From Zelonia costaricensis (Eukaryota; Euglenozoa; Kinetoplastea; Trypanosomatida; Trypanosomatidae), in contig JASAOO010003536.1 of assembly GCA_030849075.1 (NCBI GenBank), forward strand, positions 1 through 64,000: DNA of 64,000 nucleotides, read 5' to 3'. The notes under the pieces were generated by a model. That model worked only from the letters and a program-made list of their open reading frames with translations. It had not been told where the DNA came from and made no database searches. Shown here piece after piece: positions 57,437 to 64,000 of this stretch. Position numbers and translations under genes: made by a program. Each line of letters starts with the position of its first letter. Within the stretch, counting starts at the first letter, position 1.

Positions 57437-59314
57437 TTAAACCGTGACGCTGCGTGAGTCCGACGATGGTTTCTTTGAGGAATAAGCGGCCTGCTGGCGG
57501 GCCTTGCGCCGCTTCGCCACCTCGTGCTCGGGAATTACCGCGACGTAGATGCGACGGCCGTGGTGCAGCGAGGTCAGGGTGTACTGTGGGCAGCTCATCT
57601 TGGACAGCATGGCCCGCAGCGTCTGCAGCGGCGCGGCGACAGAGCTGCGCACGACCGGTGAAGTGGTGCCCTCCTGGCGCGTCCTGGCAACCACCTCCGA
57701 CAGCGAGTGTGCCACGCCGGCAACGCTGTGGCGAGACGCGGACGTGTAGGCGCGGTAGAAGTCAGCCTCCTCGAGGCGCATAGTGGCCAAGTCAAGTGGA
57801 GTGCGAAACTGCGCCGTCTCGGCGATCATCTGCGCCTCTTCCTCCGCCGTTACATGGACAGCACCCGTGGCGGCCTCGGCGTCGGAAGAGTCGTGCGTTG
57901 CGAGAGTCGAATCCGCGGCGCCGTCGAAAGCCTTCCTCAAGGCAGGCGCCGCGCCGCCTTCCACGGCCTGCGAGGAGGCGGGGACTCCGGCGCTCGTGAG
58001 AGGCTCGCTGACGGCGGCACCGGCGTTTGAGTCGGGCGTCGTCACCGCCTCGGTGCGGCCAAAGTCGCTCAGCGTGTCATCGAACACCTCGCGGGCGGCC
58101 AGAAAGACAACCTCCAAGTCCTGCGCGCGGGACCGCACGGTGCTCACGTTGTCGTTGACGATCATGAGTGACCGGATGCTCGTCAACTGCGGCAGCAGGT
58201 AGCCCTCGCAGCCCTTCCACTCCCCCTGCAGCGGCTCGCGACGCAGGGTGCGAATGCCGTCGCCGGCCATGAAGGCGTTGAAGGAGGCGCACTGCGACAT
58301 GAGGAAGGGAAACACCTCGGCGATGAGCTCGAAGCATGGCGCCAAGGACTCGGGGACGGTGTCGGGGAAGTCGCCTGTAGCCGCCGCGTCGTTTGCAGGC
58401 GCCCCCTCCGAACCCTCGCCGGCAGGAGCCGCCGCATCGACGTAGGTCGCGCCGCGCCAGCCCGTCACCCGCTCCACGTACTCCGTGAGGCTCGGGAACT
58501 TCTCTGCCAGCATCGCCGCCGGCGGGTTGTCCATGAGGAAGAAGCTGGAGAAGGCCGCGCCAAGCGTGACGTCCGCGAGGGTTGGGTGTGGTGTGCCAAG
58601 CAGGAAGGGCTCGCCAGGGTGCTGGCGCAGGTGGGCGTCAAGCGCCGCGCAGAACCGATTGAAGTGCTCCTCGATGTACGGCGAGGTCACCTCGGAGGCA
58701 CCAGTGACGGCGACGACCTGCTGCATCGCATTGCGGAAGTGCGGCGCGAGCGGACGGGCAAATCCCGGGTTTGGGATGAACAGGAAGTACCGCACGTGGC
58801 CCTCCAGCAGCTCCGTCGAGTCACTCCGGAAGTAGCGGAACATGGCCCCGGTCCTCGCGAGCCACCAGCACGCGTACACCACGACGCACCACGACGCCAG
58901 GTGCAGCTGCGGGTGCGTCGCGCGGTGAAGCAGCATCCGTTGCGTGCGCGCCGCCGCCGCCCCGGCCGTGGCCGCACCGACGACATCGCTGCTGCTGCTC
59001 GTGCCAGCGGGATGCTTCGTGCAGTACTCCACCTCGCCCTTGGCCGTCCTGGCGACGGCCTCGACGTCGACGTCGAGTTCTGTGGACTCGGCGAGCTGCC
59101 AGACCTGCAGCGGGCTGGCGCCGCTTGGGGTGAGGGTGCAAAACACGCTTCGGGCGCGGTAGTAGATGGAGTAGAGCAGCGTCGTCGTGAAGCTCGTGCA
59201 GTACACTCGAAAGGGAAGCTGCTTCAGACGGAGGTAGGTCACATGCTGGTGTAGCTGAGCGGTGAAGGGCGAACCGAACACGCGGAACGGTGACACGGGA
59301 AGTCGACCCGTCAT
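57437..59314 (-). CDS. GST-fold protein with long C-terminal extension
   Basis: A 625-aa protein. The N-terminus (RVFGSPFTAQLHQHVTYLRL, then LPFRVYCTSF) looks like the thioredoxin-like half of a glutathione-S-transferase fold. Residues about 205-290 are the helical GST C-terminal half, with PFLLGTPHPTLADVTLGAAF carrying the N-capping Asp (D248) and KFPSLTEYVERVTGW. A hydrophobic, tryptophan-rich stretch (SWCVVVYACWWLA) lies at about 144-156. The remaining 330 residues are acidic/alanine-rich with a conserved-looking segment around EWKGCEGYLLPQL. No catalytic Ser/Tyr/Cys at the usual GST position is convincing, so a structural role like that of the metaxin/Sam35/Sam37 GST-fold proteins of the mitochondrial outer membrane is possible but unproven. 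The ATG follows an AG at 59339-59340. Confidence 0.7.
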   Translation of the reverse strand: MTGRLPVSPFRVFGSPFTAQLHQHVTYLRLKQLPFRVYCTSFTTTLLYSIYYRARSVFCTLTPSGASPLQVWQLAESTELDVDVEAVARTAKGEVEYCTKHPAGTSSSSDVVGAATAGAAAARTQRMLLHRATHPQLHLASWCVVVYACWWLARTGAMFRYFRSDSTELLEGHVRYFLFIPNPGFARPLAPHFRNAMQQVVAVTGASEVTSPYIEEHFNRFCAALDAHLRQHPGEPFLLGTPHPTLADVTLGAAFSSFFLMDNPPAAMLAEKFPSLTEYVERVTGWRGATYVDAAAPAGEGSEGAPANDAAATGDFPDTVPESLAPCFELIAEVFPFLMSQCASFNAFMAGDGIRTLRREPLQGEWKGCEGYLLPQLTSIRSLMIVNDNVSTVRSRAQDLEVVFLAAREVFDDTLSDFGRTEAVTTPDSNAGAAVSEPLTSAGVPASSQAVEGGAAPALRKAFDGAADSTLATHDSSDAEAATGAVHVTAEEEAQMIAETAQFRTPLDLATMRLEEADFYRAYTSASRHSVAGVAHSLSEVVARTRQEGTTSPVVRSSVAAPLQTLRAMLSKMSCPQYTLTSLHHGRRIYVAVIPEHEVAKRRKARQQAAYSSKKPSSDSRSVTV

Positions 59315-60360
59315 CGCGACAGCGGTCGAGACGGCGCACTAATGGAAACAGCGGAAGTGCACAGAGAGCTCTCAGCAAGTGGGGCGACGCCGTATCAACG
59401 AGTAGCAGACAACTCGAACAAAACGGCCACAAAAACAAAGAGCGATGTGCGGGACGAGTAGCGCGTACGCCTTGGCCTCGTCGCTGCGAAAAAAGTCCGC
59501 ATGATGCAAGTGCCCTCAAAACAACAAAAAGTGGGAAGACAGGGAGGAGCGGAGATACAAAAGTGGAAGTAGGCGAAGGCGGAGAAGACAAGGCCAGGGG
59601 AGAGGGGGACTTACGATACATGTGCGTGGCAACGACGCACGGCGATGCCCCCCCCCCCCCAAACCCACCCTCCACCCTCCACAGGCCGCTGAAGCGCAGC
59701 GATCGGCAGAGGTGCCACCCTAGAGCTGCCGTTGCCCCTTCAAGCTCGACGAATGAAGCCGATAAGAGCAGCGCGGAGCAGCGCAAACAGCTCTACCCGA
59801 GGTGGGCAACCAGCGAGTCTCGAAAAGAGGGGGGGGGAGGGGCGCCTTGCAGCGTGGGGACGCGACACCCCCGCCATCACACTGCTGGGCGGGTGCAAAG
59901 ATCCTCCTTTTTTTTTTTCGTTCGTTGTGGTACTTCACGTCTATTGTGCGTTGTGGGGCGATGCGGTTAGCACCCGCGCCGATGACGGTCGTGCGCTGGC
60001 GGCCGAGTTATCTATGCGTGCTCGAGTTGGAGAAGGTGACAGCCTCCTGATTGGAGCCTGCAAGCGAGGAGACGCGGACTATCGCTTATGCGCAACGCTC
60101 GCACTCCCTGCCTTCACCGGTAGGCCGTAACGCCGCTCTAGATGGAGCTGGCTTATAGGTGAGCCGTCCACTGGGGGAGAGGGGGGTGGAAACGGGGAGC
60201 GGGGTCGTCAAGAGGGGGTGCCACAACAAATCGGACTTCAGCAACCGGCGCGCAGCCAACGTTTGCCCTTTCCATCGACCAATCCCCAGCCTCCACGTGG
60301 CTCATCACACGCCACCAATGAAAAACAAGAAAAAAGAGGGGCGGCGCGAGGAGGCGGCAT
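59315..60360. other. Intergenic spacer
   Basis: Leader of the GST-fold gene (candidate AG at 59339-59340), C-run near 59650-59660 and T-run near 59909-59918. The remainder is the 3' UTR of the TFIIIC90-like gene. No gene seen. Confidence 0.65.
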
Positions 60361-63300
60361 TCACATGAGAAGGCCCCCGCAAACGCGGCAAAGCGGGCCA
60401 TCTGCAAAGTCACCGAGTCCGCAGGCGAGGCAGCGGGTCAGCACACACTCCTCCGAGAAGAAGGAGAGGGGGCTGAGCGTTGCCCCGGAGAAGAGCGTTG
60501 TGTGGCGGGCGGGCGCGGCGGAAGCAGGAGTCGCGGTGCCGGGTGAGGGTGGTGGCACGTGTGTCGACGTGCTGGAGAGGCCCAGCCGCAGCTGTACGGA
60601 GCCCTCGTGGTCGCAGAGAGAGCAAGGGAAGAGGTGAGGCGCAGCAGTGTCGGACGCTGGCTCAGCCCCGCTGCGGTGCCGGTACGCCGTCGCGTTCAGG
60701 AAAGCCTGAAGCGAGGACACCCACGACTCCGAGACACACCAGTGCGCCGACGCCGCCGCGCCGCTGGTCTCCGGACGAAGCGCTGCCCTCTGCGCGCGCA
60801 CGTACGCCTTCACAAACGCAATGGCGCCGTCGACGTCCAGCGCGTCCGCCCTCGTCGCGCAACTCACCACCGCCTCCGCCGTGGTGCCATGTCCCTCGTG
60901 CGCCCCCACGACGCGGCCGGTGGCCGGGGTCGAGGTGGAAGCCGCAGAGTCCCGCAACGTCTCCGAGGCCAGAGGAGCCATTTTCGCGTAGCTGTACCGC
61001 TTCGCCAGGACAAGGACGGCGTTGGCCACAACCAGCTCGCTCACCACAGGGCGGTCCCACGGGCAGGTCAGCCGCAGGTGTCGCAGTAGCCGCCACCACG
61101 GCCAGCCGACGACCAACGGTGCCAGCGCCGTCGGCGCCAACAGCAGGGACGCGGACACGCCTGCATCGGCATCATCGTCGCCCGTCGTGCCGGGCAACGG
61201 CGAGCCAGCTCTCGGGGGCGGACTTCGGAGAAAGAGGCTCGTCGCGTACTCGGCGCGCAGTTCGAGGTAGCGGCGACGCAGCAGCACGTCCGTCGCTGGC
61301 ACCATCCTGGCAGAGGCATCAAGGCCATCTGACGCTACGAGGCGCCGCAGCTCCTCCAGCGCCTCCGGTGACGGCGGCGCGTGTGCTCGTTCGCGGGCGT
61401 GGCAATAGCGGTGAAGCTCGAGGGTGACAGACGCTGCCGCGCCGGCGAAGAGCTGCTCGTGCACGAAAAACGACGTGCTTGTCTGGCGCTGCAGCATTGA
61501 GCACAGCAGGCCCCGGCCGGGGTGCGCGGCCGCGCCATCACCGGCTCTTGAGCGCGCCCTCTCGCTTTGCAGCTGCCGCGCCGGCTCCAGCGCAAGGCCG
61601 CCGAGGGCGGCGAGCCGCGCCAGCCACCCGTCAGGAGTGTCGGCGCAGACAGGCCACAGGTGCAGCGGCTCGTGTGCCGCGTGCCCTGTCTGCACCGCCG
61701 CCAGCGCGAGCGTGCCCGAGGCGTGCACCGCCACCCCGCATACGCCAGCGCACCGGTGCGCCGGCATGTCACTGCAGCCCAGCACAAGCGGGCACTGCAG
61801 GAAGAGACTCGACGACGGGCCGTCGGGCGTGAAGCCGAGCACTGTGCGCTCACCCACACCCAGCACGGCGACGGCGACGCTGCGTGAGCCGCTGCCCGCC
61901 TCCGCCGCGTCGCCCGCCTCGGCGCTGCCGTGTGCGGTGACGCGGCCCGTCACAAACGGCACCGGCATCAGCCGGCGCAGGCAGACCTCCCCCACGGCCG
62001 CCTCGAGGCTGTAGCACGCCTCCACCTGCACCGTCTCAGCGCGACACCGAGCGCGCGGTATGGCGGGCGTCGGCGAGTTGAGTCGGAAGCGGCTGCGCAG
62101 CACGGCGCCTGGCACGGCGACGAACGCAACGATGTCAGTCCCAGGTCCCTCGCCTCCGCCACCGCTGCTGCTCGCCCTCATCGAGTTTTCAGTGGGGTGG
62201 GGGGTTGGCGATGGGAGGGCCACGACGCACAGGGACGCAGGCACAGACTGGAGCTGCGGCATCTCGACAACTTGAAGGAGACGCACGGCAGGCGGCGTCC
62301 CGCGCGTGACGTGCAGGACGCGAAGAAGGAACGGGCTCGCCACCAAGATAACCCGCCGCAAGTGTGCGAGGGCGGGGGCGGGGGCGGTGAGGCAGAGTCC
62401 ATTTGTGAAAAGTGCGGCCGCGCACACCGGCGCTGGGGCGCGGAAACCCAACGCGGCGTCCTCCTCCGGCGATCCCCACCTGTGCAGCGGCGGGGGCAGG
62501 TGGCGAGTCGCAGGGGCGTCCTCATCCGACATGTCACCGAGCATCGAGACGAGGTGAAGGCCTTCGGTGGTCACGACGGCCAGCTCGTCCTGGTCTAACC
62601 AGTGGTAGTCGATGAGAGCCACGTCGCCGTCCTGCGTGGCCAGCTGCTCCGCCGTCGGACCAGACTCGCCGTTTCTCCCGCTGGACTGCTGCCCTGTCGC
62701 CTCGCGAGACGGCGAAGGCGCCGCACAAGTCTTCTTTGGTGCTGGTCCATCGCCCTTCCTTGGCTTGGCCGCCGAAGCACGCGGAGGCGAGGTCGCACGG
62801 CGCGCGCCTTGCGTCACTTTTCGAGACCGCGACGCGACCCGCTCTTCGTCGTCAGTGTCGCTGGCGCCGGTCGATGAGGCGGACGACGAGTCATCGCTTG
62901 AGGTGCTGCTGCACGCGTCCACCTCGTCGCCGCTCTCTGTGCTGCTGTCGCTGCGGGCGCGGCGACGACGTTTTCGCGTTGTCGCTGTCGTCTTCGCCTT
63001 GGACGCTTTGGGTGGCGCCTTCTTGCCGGACTTTGCCGGTGCCGCCGCTCCCGCCGCGCTGCCCGGCGCCGGGGGTGCAGCAGTGCTGGAATCGCCCTCC
63101 ATCGGCGCGGGTGGGGGAGCGGACCCTTGGCTTGAGGCGCCCCGTTCGTTGGGCGGCGCCTGATAGCCGCTGCCGCAGCACACAAGGCCGATGCCGTGGC
63201 TGGCGTGCACGCGGCCCGTACCGTGACGCGACACACGGTACACGATGAGGTTGCTCGTCGTCTGCACGCACAGACGCGCCGTGGCGGGGTAAATGACCTC

Positions 63301-63591
63301 CGGCAGCAGCGCGTGGCTCCACTTGGCGCCGACGATGACCTCGAGAGAGTCCGCCTCGATGCGGCGGTGCGTCAGCGGGTGATCGCGCACGCCGCGTTGA
63401 CAGTCAGGGGAGAGGAGGCTGGCGAGGTAGAAAGAGACGAACCAGCGCGAGCACACCTGCAGAACGTTGTGCGGACCCCACCCAACGCAGTCTGCCGACC
63501 GCGCCGGTGCGTCATCGACGGGAAACGTCCCCTCCAGCGCAACAACGGTGCCGCTGGAGGTCGACGGGTCATGGGCGGTGCCAGAGGGCAT
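60361..63591 (-). CDS. TFIIIC90 (delta-subunit)-like WD/zinc protein, candidate
   Basis: A 1076-aa probable nuclear protein. The N-terminus reads like a beta-propeller start: SADCVGWGPHNVLQV, then VGAKWSHALLPE and ARLCVQTTSNLIVYRV. This matches the blade order of the TFIIIC 90-kDa/delta subunit, a part of the RNA polymerase III factor that binds internal promoters. A disordered insert with a strong basic NLS (TTRKRRRRARSD) and Ser/Asp/Glu runs follows at about 170-300. Further blades follow (DGDVALIDYHWL, DELAVVTTEGLHLV). The extreme C-terminus carries a zinc-type motif: C1054-x2-C1057 and C1068-x2-C1071, with C1049 just before, resembling the zinc finger that ends TFIIIC90. The match is by pattern only; another WD scaffold is possible. 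The ATG at 63591 is the first after the acceptor AG at 63646-63647. Confidence 0.5.
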   Translation of the reverse strand: MPSGTAHDPSTSSGTVVALEGTFPVDDAPARSADCVGWGPHNVLQVCSRWFVSFYLASLLSPDCQRGVRDHPLTHRRIEADSLEVIVGAKWSHALLPEVIYPATARLCVQTTSNLIVYRVSRHGTGRVHASHGIGLVCCGSGYQAPPNERGASSQGSAPPPAPMEGDSSTAAPPAPGSAAGAAAPAKSGKKAPPKASKAKTTATTRKRRRRARSDSSTESGDEVDACSSTSSDDSSSASSTGASDTDDEERVASRSRKVTQGARRATSPPRASAAKPRKGDGPAPKKTCAAPSPSREATGQQSSGRNGESGPTAEQLATQDGDVALIDYHWLDQDELAVVTTEGLHLVSMLGDMSDEDAPATRHLPPPLHRWGSPEEDAALGFRAPAPVCAAALFTNGLCLTAPAPALAHLRRVILVASPFLLRVLHVTRGTPPAVRLLQVVEMPQLQSVPASLCVVALPSPTPHPTENSMRASSSGGGGEGPGTDIVAFVAVPGAVLRSRFRLNSPTPAIPRARCRAETVQVEACYSLEAAVGEVCLRRLMPVPFVTGRVTAHGSAEAGDAAEAGSGSRSVAVAVLGVGERTVLGFTPDGPSSSLFLQCPLVLGCSDMPAHRCAGVCGVAVHASGTLALAAVQTGHAAHEPLHLWPVCADTPDGWLARLAALGGLALEPARQLQSERARSRAGDGAAAHPGRGLLCSMLQRQTSTSFFVHEQLFAGAAASVTLELHRYCHARERAHAPPSPEALEELRRLVASDGLDASARMVPATDVLLRRRYLELRAEYATSLFLRSPPPRAGSPLPGTTGDDDADAGVSASLLLAPTALAPLVVGWPWWRLLRHLRLTCPWDRPVVSELVVANAVLVLAKRYSYAKMAPLASETLRDSAASTSTPATGRVVGAHEGHGTTAEAVVSCATRADALDVDGAIAFVKAYVRAQRAALRPETSGAAASAHWCVSESWVSSLQAFLNATAYRHRSGAEPASDTAAPHLFPCSLCDHEGSVQLRLGLSSTSTHVPPPSPGTATPASAAPARHTTLFSGATLSPLSFFSEECVLTRCLACGLGDFADGPLCRVCGGLLM

Positions 63592-63645
63592 CGGGCTAGC
63601 AAAGGGCCGCCTCGCCACGCGCTGCGTTGGGATCGCAGTCGAGGA

Positions 63646-63647
63646 CT
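63646..63647 (-). promoter_or_regulatory. Predicted spliced-leader acceptor AG for the TFIIIC90-like gene
   Basis: A T/C tract at 63702-63724 is followed by no AG until this one, about 55 bases before the ATG at 63591. Confidence 0.45.
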
Positions 63648-64000
63648 TGTGTTTGAAGCGTCGAGGAGACGCCCCCACACAGCGGGAAGGGCGTGCATGA
63701 GGTAGCGAGAAGGGGAAGAAGATGGTCAAAGAGTGGGTGTCGAGCAAGCGCACAGTCGCCCCCCCCCCTCCTCATCCGCCAGCACGCGTGATGGTTGCTG
63801 ACACATGGGAGATCCTTGGCGTCGCACCCTGTGCGGTTGGCGTGGCGCGCCAGGCATGCGCCGTTTGGGTGCTGTAGAGTGTCCTACTACTACAGCGTGA
63901 GACGCGGGCTCGGCGACACGACGCAGCGTGACGCTAAGTAGGGCTCAGGGAGGGCTGAAGAAGAGCGGCTACGTTGACGCGTGCACGACCTCGCCTCTCG
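63648..64000. other. Upstream leader/spacer at the right edge
   Basis: Pyrimidine tract of the TFIIIC90-like gene and a C-run near 63760-63768. Sequence beyond probably belongs to the 3' UTR of a gene outside the window. Confidence 0.55.

Overview
The window looks like nuclear chromosomal DNA of a trypanosomatid, most likely a Leishmania-like or leptomonad-like species. It is GC-rich. All 15 credible protein genes are intronless and lie head to tail on the minus strand, separated by 0.7-2.5 kb spacers full of (CA/TG)n, homopolymers and purine/pyrimidine-skewed tracts. Upstream of most start codons, on the coding strand, there is a pyrimidine tract followed by the first AG a few to about 70 bases before the ATG. 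That is the layout of a spliced-leader acceptor. The window is therefore one piece of a directional gene cluster transcribed from right (64000) to left (1). I see no strand switch, tRNA, rRNA, transposon or CRISPR.

Layout in transcription order (right to left): a WD-like protein with a C-terminal zinc motif resembling the 90-kDa TFIIIC subunit (63591-60361); a GST-fold protein with a long tail (59314-57437); an RbfA-like, probably mitochondrial, ribosome assembly protein (56480-55365); a 1374-aa protein with a kinase-like domain whose HRD motif reads NSQ (53977-49853); a small protein with five imperfect RLY repeats (47318-46731); a LisH/HEAT protein resembling RELCH (45635-42522); an APE2-like AP endonuclease (41487-39232); the AP-3 beta adaptin (38175-35623); a 3018-aa PH-like plus coiled-coil protein (33415-24359); a GH65 phosphorylase-HAD fusion with altered catalytic motifs (22972-19532); a single-pass membrane protein of unknown role (17392-15959); a membrane-anchored MRH (OS-9-type) lectin (14989-14213); a WDR6/Trm734-like propeller protein (about 13442-9108); a helical-repeat protein of unknown function (8433-5380); and a SWR1/SRCAP-type SNF2 ATPase (4597-683).

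The genes do not form a functional operon. As is usual in trypanosomatids, neighbours are unrelated housekeeping functions (chromatin, tRNA modification, ER quality control, vesicle traffic, DNA repair, mitoribosome assembly) processed from one long transcript. The most interesting content is divergence inside recognisable families: the GH65-HAD fusion lacking the canonical GPDEY glutamate, the kinase-like domain with HRD replaced by NSQ, the TFIIIC90-like protein, and a stand-alone MRH lectin. Start codons were chosen as the first ATG downstream of the best acceptor AG. All family calls are from motifs read by eye, not from database searches.
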